64,000 nucleotides of DNA from Saccharothrix algeriensis (GTDB lineage Bacteria; Actinomycetota; Actinomycetes; Mycobacteriales; Pseudonocardiaceae): positions 1,116,001 through 1,180,000 of the forward strand of contig NZ_JAFBCL010000001.1 in the NCBI RefSeq assembly GCF_016907655.1. The letters are read 5' to 3'. The position numbers were made by a program, and so were the translations under genes. This document shows, piece by piece, positions 52,295 through 60,882 of this stretch. Within the stretch, counting starts at the first letter, position 1. The number at the start of each line of letters is the position of its first letter. The notes below the pieces were generated by a model, which saw only the letters and a list, made by a program, of their open reading frames with translations, made no database searches and was not told the DNA's origin.

Positions 52295-52531
52295 ATGACA
52301 GCCATCCCGCCCGACCCCGATCCCGCCCAGACCCCGGGCCTGGAACCCGGTGGCGGCGTCGCCCCCGGCGACACCCCACCGGACTCCGGGCAGACCGCCG
52401 GCCTGTCCCACGACCCGCCCATCCCGCCCCGCAGCCGCAACATCGTGGCCCTGGTCCTCGTGACGATCCTGGTGGTGCTGGCGCTGGGCTTCGTGGTGGC
52501 GCAGATCCTGGGCTGGGCCAAGATCTTCTGA
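52295..52531 (+). CDS. DUF6480-like small single-span membrane protein
   Basis: 78 residues. A Pro/Asp/Gly-rich cytoplasmic part (PDPDPAQTPGLEPGGG) leads into one C-terminal membrane helix, NIVALVLVTILVVLALGFVV. The layout matches a small actinomycete family with no known function. A GTG six bases upstream is an alternative start. Confidence 0.78.
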   Translation: MTAIPPDPDPAQTPGLEPGGGVAPGDTPPDSGQTAGLSHDPPIPPRSRNIVALVLVTILVVLALGFVVAQILGWAKIF

Positions 52532-52682
52532 TCGCCCGCCGCTCCCGATCCCCCGCCGGCCGCCGGCGCGGGTCCGGGCGCCGGGGCTCCTCCCGGGAGC
52601 CGGCGCTCGACCGCCGGACCCGGGGATCGAGGCTCGGCCGCCGGTGCCCGGGAACCAGTGCCCTGGGACCAGGGCCCGGGGG

Positions 52683-53687
52683 TCAGGGCTTGAGCGGCGG
52701 GCTGGCGGTCACGCCCTCCTTGCGCCCCATGCCGTCCAGCAGCGACCCCAGCACCTCGCGCGCGTCGTGCCGGGGCGCCCAGCCCAGTTCCTCGCGCGCC
52801 CGCGCGGAGTCCAGCAGCGGCGTGGTCAGGGCGAGGTCCACCCAGCCGTGCGAGGTGGGCTGGAGCCGCAGGTGCCAGGTGACCCGCGCCAGGCCGCGCA
52901 GCACCGCCGGCGGGATCGGGACGTGCTTGCTGCGTATGACCTCCGCCAGCACCCGCGGCGTGACGACGGGATCGGAAGCCAGGTTGAACGCTCCCCCGGG
53001 CTTGTCCCGCAGCACGCGCACCACGGCGTCGGCCACGTCGTCGGCGTGCACGAACTGCAGCACCATGGTGTTGGGCAGCGGCAGCACCGGCAGGTTGAGC
53101 CGGAAGAGCCCGAACGGCACCAGCGGCCCCAGGAAGTAGCGCTTGATCTCGGTCGCCGCGTCCGCCTGGAGGATCAGCGCCGGCCGCACGCGCGTCACCA
53201 CCAGGTCGGGGTTGGCGCGCTCGACCTGGTCGAGCTGCCGCTCGACGGCCGCCTTGTGGCGGCTGTAGTAGGAGGTGGACACCCCGTCGGTCGGCCAGCT
53301 CTCGTCGACCGCGTGGTCCTTGGCCGCCGGCGAGTACGCGCCCACCGAGGACATGTGCACCAGGTGCGGCACCCCGGCCTTGCGGACGGCGCGGAACACG
53401 CGGTCGCTGCCCGCCACGTTGACCCGGTACAGCGCGGCCTGGTCGTGGCCCGGCTGGATCTTCCACGCCAGGTGCACCACCGCGTCCGCGCCGCGCGCCA
53501 CCTCGGCCAGCGGCTCCTCCGCGCCGGGCCGGGACAGGTCCAGCGGGGTCCACTCGATGTCGTAGGGCGGTTCGGGGGACGGCGGGCGGCGTGACACGCC
53601 GTGCACCTCGATGTCCGGTTCCCCCGCGAGCCTGCGCAGCAGAGCGGTGCCCACGTTGCCGGTCGCGCCGGTCACGACGATCCTCAT
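52683..53687 (-). CDS. NAD-dependent epimerase/dehydratase (extended SDR)
   Basis: 334 residues. MRIVVTGATGNVGTALLRRL binds NAD(P); HMSSVGAYSPAAKDHAVDES and STSYYSRHKAAVE supply Ser-Tyr-Lys. HLRLQPTSHGWVDLALTTPL near the end is a feature of the actinomycete group often annotated as sugar epimerases. Substrate unknown. Divergent from the ZIP transporter gene. Confidence 0.92.
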   Translation of the reverse strand: MRIVVTGATGNVGTALLRRLAGEPDIEVHGVSRRPPSPEPPYDIEWTPLDLSRPGAEEPLAEVARGADAVVHLAWKIQPGHDQAALYRVNVAGSDRVFRAVRKAGVPHLVHMSSVGAYSPAAKDHAVDESWPTDGVSTSYYSRHKAAVERQLDQVERANPDLVVTRVRPALILQADAATEIKRYFLGPLVPFGLFRLNLPVLPLPNTMVLQFVHADDVADAVVRVLRDKPGGAFNLASDPVVTPRVLAEVIRSKHVPIPPAVLRGLARVTWHLRLQPTSHGWVDLALTTPLLDSARAREELGWAPRHDAREVLGSLLDGMGRKEGVTASPPLKP

Positions 53688-53752
53688 GGACAGCGGTTAC
53701 CCACACGTGCCGGTCACTACCCGCGGCACGCCGTCGCCACGGGAGGTGACAA

Positions 53753-54493
53753 GTGCTCGAAGCTGCGGGATGGGGGCTCCTCGCCGGGTCGGCGCTGCTG
53801 GTCGGGGCGCTCGTCGGGTACCTGGCGCGGGTGCCGCGCGGGGTCATCGCGGCGGTGATGGGCTTCGGCAGCGGCGTGCTGATCTCGGCGGTGTCGTTCG
53901 ACCTGATCGCCGAGGCGCACGAGCTGGGCGGCCTCGTGCCGACGGCCGTCGGCTCCGCGATCGGGGCCGTGGTCTACACGGCGGCGAACGTGGCGCTGGC
54001 CCGGCGCGGCGCGCGGCACCGCAAGCGCTCCGGCGGGTTGCAGCCCAGCGAGGACCAGCAGGGCGGGTCGGGCACGGCCATCGCGATCGGGGCGCTGCTG
54101 GACGGCATCCCCGAGTCGGTGGTCATCGGGGCGAGCCTGATCAGCGGCGGCGGGGTCAGCCTGGTGACCGTGGCCGCGGTGTTCGTCAGCAACGTGCCCG
54201 AGGGCCTGTCCAGCGCGGCCGGGATGCGCACCGCGGGCCGCGGCCCGCGGTACGTCTTCGGCCTGTGGACCGGGATCGCGCTGGTCAGCGGACTGGCCGC
54301 GCTGGCGGGCTACGGGCTGCTCGCCGGCGCGCCCCCGCAGTGGCTGGCCGGGATCACCGCGTTCGCGGGCGGCGCGATCCTCGCGATGATCGCGGACACG
54401 ATGATCCCGGAAGCCTTCGACGACGCGCACCTGCTGGTGGGCCTGTCGACGGTGGCCGGCTTCCTGTCGGCCTTCGCCCTGTCCCACGCCTGA
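53753..54493 (+). CDS. ZIP-family metal transporter
   Basis: 246 residues, GTG with GGGAGGTG upstream. Seven to eight hydrophobic spans. The metal-site helices read IGALLDGIPESVVIGASLIS (usual His replaced by Asp) and VFVSNVPEGLSSAAGM. A cytosolic loop (ARHRKRSGGLQPSEDQQGG) separates the halves. Probably imports zinc or another divalent metal; the changed His suggests altered selectivity. Confidence 0.88.
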   Translation: MLEAAGWGLLAGSALLVGALVGYLARVPRGVIAAVMGFGSGVLISAVSFDLIAEAHELGGLVPTAVGSAIGAVVYTAANVALARRGARHRKRSGGLQPSEDQQGGSGTAIAIGALLDGIPESVVIGASLISGGGVSLVTVAAVFVSNVPEGLSSAAGMRTAGRGPRYVFGLWTGIALVSGLAALAGYGLLAGAPPQWLAGITAFAGGAILAMIADTMIPEAFDDAHLLVGLSTVAGFLSAFALSHA

Positions 54494-54554
54494 GCGGCCC
54501 GCGGCGGCCGTCACGCGCCCGCCGGCGCGCGGTCGGCGCCGGCGCGCGCGGCGG

Positions 54555-55103
54555 TCACCGCCCCAGGGCGGAGCGGATCAGGTCGCGCGCCCGGTCCATG
54601 ATCGCCACGGGCGGCCCGAGCAGCATGTTCGCGGCGGGCGACTCCACGCCGGGGTGCGGCCGGGTCGGCGCGATCGCCTCGGCGGCGCGGACGGCCTTGG
54701 CCAGCGTCCGCAGCCGGTCCTCGTCGTACTGGGCGCGCAGCCGGGGGAACTCCTCGTGCTCCTCGTGCCGGGCGTGGGCGAGGACGTCGTCGCGCAGGTC
54801 GCGCAGCAGCGTGTCGAAGCCCTCGGCGTCGGGACCGATCCGGTCCAGCGTGGACAGCAGCTCCTTGGCCCGGCGCTCCTCGGCGACCCGGGCGTCGACG
54901 ATCGCGTCGCCGCCCTCGCCCTTGCGCGCGGCCGGGTGCACGACCTCCTCCTCGGCGGTCTCGTGGACCGCGAGCAGGCGCACCAGCCGGCGGAAGGCGG
55001 CGGTGCGCTCATCCCCGTGCGCGGTCTCGACCTCGTCGAACAGCTCTCGGATCTCGCCGTGCTGGCGAACCAGCAGCGCGATCACGTCCTCATCGTCAGC
55101 CAT
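54555..55103 (-). CDS. hemerythrin HHE-domain protein
   Basis: 182 residues from an ATG. VIALLVRQHGEIRELFDEVE, VHETAEEEVVHPAARK and DVLAHARHEEHEEFPRLRAQ supply the His/Glu ligands of a di-iron site. Second such protein in the window (see 11721), but without the SAP-like tail. Role in O2/NO/iron handling is a family-level guess. Confidence 0.9.
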   Translation of the reverse strand: MADDEDVIALLVRQHGEIRELFDEVETAHGDERTAAFRRLVRLLAVHETAEEEVVHPAARKGEGGDAIVDARVAEERRAKELLSTLDRIGPDAEGFDTLLRDLRDDVLAHARHEEHEEFPRLRAQYDEDRLRTLAKAVRAAEAIAPTRPHPGVESPAANMLLGPPVAIMDRARDLIRSALGR

Positions 55104-55765
55104 GCGCGGTGGGTTACCCGCAGCCGACCGGCCGAACCGCCCGGACCCGATCAGCGCTCGGAGGGCGGCTCGCGGCGGGCGCGGTGCCGGCGTCCGAGCC
55201 ACGACCCCTCACGACCGGGTGGACGAGTCGGAACCCGCGACGAGGGTCGCCAACGCGCCCCTGTCGACGGCTGCGGAGGAAGGGCACACCCGGGAACCGT
55301 TGTCACTGCACGGGATCGGCTCGATCATGTCCACAGTGGACTTACTCGGCGAAAGGGCGGACCGGCACCACGACCTCGGACGGGCGCTCGAACGGCCCCG
55401 CCACCGCCCCCAGGCGGCACCACGCCGTCGCACGGCACGGTCGGGGACGCCCGCAGCGCAGATCGGCAAGGCGCACGGTAGTCCATTCAGACGGCACGCA
55501 CGTCCACCGGAGTACCCGCACCCCCGCCGTTCGGACGTAGGCAACCGGCGAACACCCGCCGAGAACCATGCGGAACCGATGGACCGGGCGACCGAGCCCG
55601 GTCGCCCGGAGCCCGCCCGAGGAGGGGAACACCGGCGAACGGCCCTGGAGATGTTCACCCGTATGCGCGCACCCGGCGCGACACGGTGCGGAGCGACGCG
55701 GAAAACCTTGTCGACACCCCGGCCGCTGCGGAGAATTCGGGGAACCTTGTCAGGGGGTGAACCCG
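55104..55765. other. intergenic region upstream of the STAND gene
   Basis: No protein-like frame on either strand over 660 bases. The last part contains two copies of AACCTTGTC (listed separately) close to the STAND start. Confidence 0.45.
55704..55751. promoter_or_regulatory. paired AACCTTGTC sites upstream of the STAND gene
   Basis: AACCTTGTC occurs at 55704-55712 and 55743-55751, 39 bases (close to four helical turns) apart, the second ending 14 bases before the GTG. They may be operator half-sites for the N-terminal HTH of the encoded protein or another regulator. Confidence 0.45.
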
Positions 55766-58489
55766 GTGCCGCGTGGAGAGCGCCCGTTGGACGTCGGCGA
55801 CAGTCCGCTGCTGAAGTTCGCAGCCGACCTGAGGGCGCTGCGGGACAAGGCCGGTGGTTGCAGCTACCGGCAGCTCGGAGCCCGCGCGCACTACTCGGCG
55901 ACCACGCTGTCGGACGCGGCGGGCGGGCGGAAGCTGCCCAGCCTGGCCGTGACGCTGGCCTACGTGCGCGCCTGCGAGGGCGACGTGGACGAGTGGGAGG
56001 ACCGCTGGCGCCGGGTCGCCGCCGAGGTCCAGCCCGCGCCGGCCGCGAACCCGGACGAGGCCCACCCGCCCTACGCGGGCCTCGCCCCGTACGGCACGCG
56101 GGACGCCGAGTGGTTCTTCGGCCGCGACCGCGTCCTGGAGGACCTGGAAGCGCGCATCACCGCCCGCCGGTTCGTCGCGGTGTTCGGCGCGTCCGGCGCG
56201 GGCAAGTCCTCGCTGCTGCGCGCCGGCCTCGTGCCGCGCCTGCCCGGCACGACCGTGCTGACCACGCCCGGCGAGCTGGACGTGCTGCCGGAGAAGCTGG
56301 ACCTGACCCACGACCTGCTCGTCGTCGACCAGTTCGAGGAGGTCTTCACCCTCTGCCCGGACGCCGAGCAGCGCGCCGCCTTCGTGGACGCCCTGCTCAC
56401 CGCCCCGTGCCGGGTGGTGCTCGGCGTGCGCGCCGACTTCTACGGCCACTGCGCCCAGCACCCCCGGCTGGTCGACGCGCTGACCGACGCCCAGCTGCTG
56501 CTGGGCCCGATGGGCCCGGAGGAGCTGCGCCAGGTGATCATGCAGCCCGCCGTCAAGGCGTCCTGCACGGTGGAGACGGCCCTGGTCAGCAGGCTCATCG
56601 CGGACGCGACGGGCCAGGCCGGGGTGCTGCCGCTGCTGTCGCACGCGCTGCTGGAGACCTGGCGGCGGCGGCGCGGCACCACCCTGACCCTGGCGGGCTA
56701 CGAGGCGGCCGGCGGCATCCAGCACGCCATCGCCCAGACCGCCGAGCGCACCTTCACCTCCCTGGAGAAGCACCAGCGCGTCCTGGCCCGCCAGGTGTTC
56801 CTGCGGCTGACCGCCCTGGGCGACGGCACCGAGGACACCAAGCGCCGCCTGCCGCGCGCCGAGCTGGACGCCGACGTGGACGTGGACGTCGTCCTGGACC
56901 GCCTGGCCCACGCCCGGCTGCTGACGCTGGACCGGGACACGGTGGAGATCGCCCACGAGGCGCTGATCCGCTCGTGGCCGCGGCTGCGCAACTGGCTGGC
57001 CAACGACCGGGACGGCCTGCGCACCATGCGCCGGCTCACCGAGGCCGCCGCGACCTGGGACTCGCTGGACCGCGACCCGGACGCGCTGTACCGGGGCTCC
57101 CCCCTGGACGCGGCCGTGGAGTGGACGCGGCGCGACGGCGTGCGCCCCAGCGCGATGGAGCGCGACTTCCTGGCCGCCAGCCTGGCCGCCCGCGACCAGG
57201 AGCGCACGCTGGCCCACCGCCGCACCCGCCGGCTGCACCAGCTCGTCGCGCTGCTGCTGGTGCTGCTGGTGTTCGCCACCAGCGCGGTGGTCCTGGCGAT
57301 CCGCGCGCAGAAGCAGGCGGCGGCCGAGCGGAACCTGTCGGTGGCCCGCTACGTCGCCAACGAGGCGCAGAGCCGCCGCGACGCGGGCAACCCCGACCTG
57401 GCCAACCAGATGATGATCGCGGCCTACCGCCTCAGCGGCACCGACGACCTGCGCGACCAGGTGCTCAGCGCCCACGCGGCGAGCGGCCTGGACATGGTCA
57501 GCCGCTCGGTGCTGCCCTCCGGCCCGGTGGTGATCCCCGACGGCGCGCAGGTCCCGACCGCCCGCGCGCCGGAGATCGCCGACGACCGGATCTACCAGCG
57601 GCTCGGCCGCCTGCTGACCCCGCGCAACACCGTGACCTCCTTCGCCGTCACGCAGTCCCAGCGCGCCTACGCGACGACCGCGGAGCAGCCGGACGCCCGC
57701 GTCTGGGACGTGACCGACGCCCGCAACCCCGTGGTCGCGCACACCTTCACCGGCGCGGTCACCCGCATCGCGTTCGCCCCGTCGGGCGGGAGCCTGCTGG
57801 TGACGGTGGAGCGCGCCGCCGAGGCGAAGGTCTGGGACACCACCAACCCGGACGAGCCGTCCCTGCTGGCCGTCCTGTCCGGCCACCCGCACTGGATCAG
57901 CGACATCGCGTTCAGCCCGAACGGCAGGGTCCTGGCCACCATCGACAACCAGAGCACGGTCCGGCTGTGGAGCCTGGCCGACCCGCGGCAGCCGCGGCAG
58001 ATCGGTGAGCTGGACGACGGGCGCGACGTCTCGACCCTCGCCCTGGGCCACGACGGCCGCACCATCGCCGTGGCCGGGGCGACCGGCGCCATCCGCCTGT
58101 GGGACCTGACCGACCCGTGGGCGCCGACCCAGGTCGCCACCCTGGAGGGCCACTCGGACAAGGTGCTGAGCCTGGGGTTCCGCCGCGACGGCCGCGCCCT
58201 GGCCTCCGCGGGCAAGGACGGCACGGTCCGGCTGTGGGACCTGGCCGACCGGGACCGGCCGGCGCAGCGCGCCCGGATCAGCGGTCACACCGAGGGCGTG
58301 TACGGCATCGGCTTCGGTGACACCCCGGACTGGGTGGTGACCTCGAACGCCGACGGCACGACCCGGTCCTGGGAGTTCGACGTGGAGGTCGTCATCGCGA
58401 AGCTGTGCGAGGCCGCGGACGAGCCGATCGCCGAGGACGAGTGGCGGCGCACCTTCGAGGGCATCGACTACCGCCCACCGTGCGGATGA
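55766..58489 (+). CDS. XRE-STAND NTPase-TM-WD40 protein
   Basis: 907 residues; GTG 55766 was chosen because AGGGGG lies nine bases upstream (GTG 55757 overlaps it). Residues 12-70 are an HTH (YRQLGARAHYSATTLSDAAG). The nSTAND1 NTPase follows, with Walker A GASGAGKSS at 141-149 and Walker B LLVVDQFEEVF at about 185, then a helical region with IAHEALIRSWPRLRNW. A single membrane helix lies near 490-512 (LVALLLVLLVFATSAVVLAI). The C-terminal 280 residues carry about six WD40 blades (VWDVTD, VRLWSLADP, IRLWDLTD, VRLWDLADR). A signal-sensing switch; such STAND proteins act in stress or phage response, but no effector domain is seen. Likely cofactor ATP. Confidence 0.93.
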   Translation: MPRGERPLDVGDSPLLKFAADLRALRDKAGGCSYRQLGARAHYSATTLSDAAGGRKLPSLAVTLAYVRACEGDVDEWEDRWRRVAAEVQPAPAANPDEAHPPYAGLAPYGTRDAEWFFGRDRVLEDLEARITARRFVAVFGASGAGKSSLLRAGLVPRLPGTTVLTTPGELDVLPEKLDLTHDLLVVDQFEEVFTLCPDAEQRAAFVDALLTAPCRVVLGVRADFYGHCAQHPRLVDALTDAQLLLGPMGPEELRQVIMQPAVKASCTVETALVSRLIADATGQAGVLPLLSHALLETWRRRRGTTLTLAGYEAAGGIQHAIAQTAERTFTSLEKHQRVLARQVFLRLTALGDGTEDTKRRLPRAELDADVDVDVVLDRLAHARLLTLDRDTVEIAHEALIRSWPRLRNWLANDRDGLRTMRRLTEAAATWDSLDRDPDALYRGSPLDAAVEWTRRDGVRPSAMERDFLAASLAARDQERTLAHRRTRRLHQLVALLLVLLVFATSAVVLAIRAQKQAAAERNLSVARYVANEAQSRRDAGNPDLANQMMIAAYRLSGTDDLRDQVLSAHAASGLDMVSRSVLPSGPVVIPDGAQVPTARAPEIADDRIYQRLGRLLTPRNTVTSFAVTQSQRAYATTAEQPDARVWDVTDARNPVVAHTFTGAVTRIAFAPSGGSLLVTVERAAEAKVWDTTNPDEPSLLAVLSGHPHWISDIAFSPNGRVLATIDNQSTVRLWSLADPRQPRQIGELDDGRDVSTLALGHDGRTIAVAGATGAIRLWDLTDPWAPTQVATLEGHSDKVLSLGFRRDGRALASAGKDGTVRLWDLADRDRPAQRARISGHTEGVYGIGFGDTPDWVVTSNADGTTRSWEFDVEVVIAKLCEAADEPIAEDEWRRTFEGIDYRPPCG

Positions 58490-58514
58490 CGCCCGGCAGG
58501 CCGATAATCGCGGC

Positions 58515-58904
58515 GTGACCACTCCCCGTGACGAGGACCGCACCGCCGCGATCCCGGCCGCCCCGGTCCCGGACGGTCCGCCCCCGGCCACCACCCCGGT
58601 GGACCCCACGCCCACCCCGGTGGGTCCCGCGCCCACCCCGGGCCACAAGCCGAGGCCGACCAGGATCAGCGGCACCTGGGTGGCGGTGGTGGCCTCCATC
58701 GTCGTGCTGATCGTCCTGCTGGTCTTCATCCTCCAGAACCTCACCGACGCGACGATCACCTTCTTCGGCGTGTCCAGCACCCTGCCCCTCGGCCTGGCGC
58801 TGCTGTTCGCCGCGATGGGCGGCGCGGTGGTGGTGGCGCTGGTCGGCGCGGCCCGCATCCTCCAGCTGCGCCGCCAGGCCAAGCGGGAGCTGCACCGGCG
58901 CTGA
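58515..58904 (+). CDS. LapA-domain (DUF1049) membrane protein
   Basis: 129 residues. A Pro-rich N-terminal tail (ATTPVDPTPTPVGPAPTP), then two hydrophobic spans TWVAVVASIVVLIVLLVFIL and LALLFAAMGGAVVVALVGA, with QNLTDATITFFG between them, and the basic LQLRRQAKRELHRR end. This is the LapA/DUF1049 layout. It starts 25 bases after the STAND gene and is possibly co-transcribed. Confidence 0.88.
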   Translation: MTTPRDEDRTAAIPAAPVPDGPPPATTPVDPTPTPVGPAPTPGHKPRPTRISGTWVAVVASIVVLIVLLVFILQNLTDATITFFGVSSTLPLGLALLFAAMGGAVVVALVGAARILQLRRQAKRELHRR

Positions 58905-58955
58905 CACCGCGACCGGCGGGCTCCCGCCCGCCGTCGGCCGCGATCACGGCCGCGG

Positions 58956-59987
58956 TCAGGAGCTGGAGCGCACCACCAGCGCGGTCGGCAGCAGCACGAA
59001 CGGCGGCAGGTCGTCCTCACCGGCCAGCTCCGCCATCAGCCGCCACGTCAGCGTGCGGCCCAGCTGCTCGACGTCCTGCCGGACCGTGGTCAGCGGCGGC
59101 TCGGCGGCCGACGCGGTCAGCAGGTCGTCGAAGCCGACCACCGCCACGTCCTGCGGCACCCGCCTGCCCCGCTCGCGCAGGGTCCGCAGCGCGCCCAGGG
59201 CCATGACGTCCGAGGCGACGAACACCGCGTCCAGGTCGGGCGCGCGGTCCAGCAGCTCCGCCATCGCCGCCGCGCCGCCCTCCGGCGTGAAATCGCCGTG
59301 GGCCACCAGGTCCGCCGGCAACCGGGCCTGCCCCAGCTCCCGCTTCCACCCGGAGAGCCGGTCGATGCCCGCCGCCATGTCCTGCGGGCCGGCGATCGTG
59401 GCGATGCGCTGGCGACCCCCCGACACCAGGTGCCGGGCCGCCGCCACCGCGCCGTTGAAGTTGTCCGAGTCCACGTAGGGCACTCCCCCGGCGCCCAGCG
59501 GCCGGCCGCCGACGACGGCGGGCAGGCCCGCGTCGATCAGCGTGCGGGGCAACGGGTCCTGGCCGTGCAGGCTGACCACCAGCACGCCGTCGACGTGGCC
59601 GCCGCACAGGTAGTTCACCAGGTCCTGCTCGTCGCCCTCCTTGCTCATCATCAGCACGAGCTGGACCCGCTTGCCCGCCAGTTCCGCGTACGCGCCGCGC
59701 AGGACGCCCGCGAAGAACGGGTCGGCCAGCACCCTGCTGCCCGGCTCGGAGACCACCAGGGCGATGCAGTTCGCCCGGTTGCCCGCCAGCGTGCGGGCCG
59801 CCTGGTTGGGGCTGTAGCCCAGGCGCGCGATGGCCTGGCGCACCGCGTCCCGCGCCTTGGGGCTGACGTACGGCTCGCCGTTGATGACCCGCGACACGGT
59901 CGACTTCGACACCCCGGCCGCCCGCGCCACCTCGGCCAGCCGGGCACCCGACCGACGCCCTTTCGACGGGCCGACGACGCCGCTCAC
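58956..59987 (-). CDS. LacI-family transcriptional regulator
   Basis: 343 residues from GTG 59987. The HTH (18-65) reads LAEVARAAGVSKSTVSRVIN, then the hinge with YSPNQAARTLAGNRA. A periplasmic-binding-like effector domain follows ([35 protein letters not shown]). A repressor of a sugar or nucleoside operon; no obvious target is adjacent. The second structured element lies directly upstream. Confidence 0.93.
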   Translation of the reverse strand: MSGVVGPSKGRRSGARLAEVARAAGVSKSTVSRVINGEPYVSPKARDAVRQAIARLGYSPNQAARTLAGNRANCIALVVSEPGSRVLADPFFAGVLRGAYAELAGKRVQLVLMMSKEGDEQDLVNYLCGGHVDGVLVVSLHGQDPLPRTLIDAGLPAVVGGRPLGAGGVPYVDSDNFNGAVAAARHLVSGGRQRIATIAGPQDMAAGIDRLSGWKRELGQARLPADLVAHGDFTPEGGAAAMAELLDRAPDLDAVFVASDVMALGALRTLRERGRRVPQDVAVVGFDDLLTASAAEPPLTTVRQDVEQLGRTLTWRLMAELAGEDDLPPFVLLPTALVVRSSS

Positions 59988-60223
59988 GGGGCGTCCGCCG
60001 CTGCGGGCGCGCTGATGGGAGCTGCGTGCTGGTAACCCATGGCGATCATCTTATGGCGTATCCGCCGGATTGCCGATGCGGTCAGGGGGTGCAACGGGGA
60101 GGAAGCCCGACGACGAGGCGTTCCCGGCCGCGCGCAGTGCCGAAATGCGCACCGAACCAGCACACCCCTGCTCTTTTCACCCGGGAAAGGCGCACCTTCG
60201 CGCAGTGAACGAAGGTACGCCTT

Positions 60224-60315
60224 TGCGCAGCGGACGAAGCGACAGCACCCTGCTCCGCTTCCCACGAAGCAGCGCCGCACCTAGTGCGCTTTGCACGCAG
60301 CGGTGCTGCACCTCG
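60224..60315. repeat. degenerate tandem 30/31-base repeats before the structured element
   Basis: Units at 60224-60253, 60254-60284 and 60285-60315 follow the same pattern as those at 27379-27440 (TGCGCTTTGCACGCAGCGG then TGCTGCACCTCG in the best copy). A further, weaker unit lies at about 60193-60223. Confidence 0.6.
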
Positions 60316-60333
60316 TGCACACACCGGTCGCTT

Positions 60334-60464
60334 CGTGTTCTCCTCCCCGTACGGCCTGGGCGCAGCCCGATCAGGGTTTCTGGGGGGTGTCAAGCACGCT
60401 TTTCGCTTGACACCCCCCAGAAACCCTGATTGCCTTCGGCAGGCCGTGCGGGGAGGAGAACACG
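60334..60464. repeat. palindromic unit A, four-way-junction fold (copy 2)
   Basis: Outer stem 60334-60358 with 60440-60464. Mini-hairpins GGC-GCA-GCC and GCC-TTC-GGC are identical to copy 1. The central stem 60369-60395 with 60405-60431 is 27 bp with one G-T wobble. Its distal half differs from copy 1 at seven positions, each matched by a change in the opposite arm. Loop ACGCTTTTC. Confidence 0.85.
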
Positions 60465-60631
60465 ACCGCCCTTTCTTTTCCTCCTCCTTGGGGGCCTCCC
60501 GGCCGCTCTTCATACCTGGGTCGCGCACCGATCCGGGTGAGATTAGGTGCTGTACCGATCGAGGCTGAAGAGCTTTAAAGAGTCCTCGCCGGACAGGCAG
60601 GCCGCCAAGGAGAAGGAAAAGAAAGAGCGGT

Positions 60632-60756
60632 CGTGTTCCCCCCGCATGACCTGTCAAAGACAACCATGCTTTTCCTGGGGGTGCAAGCGAAAAGCGTGCT
60701 TGCACCCCCAGGAAAAGCATGGTAGCCCTCCGGGCAGGCCATACGGGGAGAACACG
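60632..60756. repeat. palindromic unit B, four-way-junction fold (copy 2)
   Basis: Outer stem 60632-60653 with 60735-60756 (three mismatches). Mini-hairpins GTC-AAA-GAC (60653-60661) and GCCC-TCC-GGGC (60725-60735). Central stem 60663-60688 with 60698-60723, perfect 26 bp, loop GAAAAGCGT, which is the exact reverse complement of the unit A loop in this copy. Confidence 0.85.
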
Positions 60757-60882
60757 AAGGCACCGGGCTGCACGGGGCGTGCCGAACCCAAGAGCAAGAG
60801 GCGGAGCGTGGGTCGGTCGGGGTGTGGTCGGCGGTTGCCGCCGGGCGCGGGGTGTTCCGGCCCGGCGGCAGTGGGGCCGGGG

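Larger units (their letters stand above)
60285..60783. repeat. copy 2 of the 500-bp structured non-coding element
   Basis: Same orientation and layout as 27410-27909: unit A (60334-60464), pairing polypyrimidine/polypurine arms (about 60471-60496 with 60600-60625), centre, unit B (60632-60756). Flanking unique DNA diverges immediately on both sides. It lies between the 3' end of cobN and the 5' end of the LacI gene. No protein-like frame. Confidence 0.85.
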
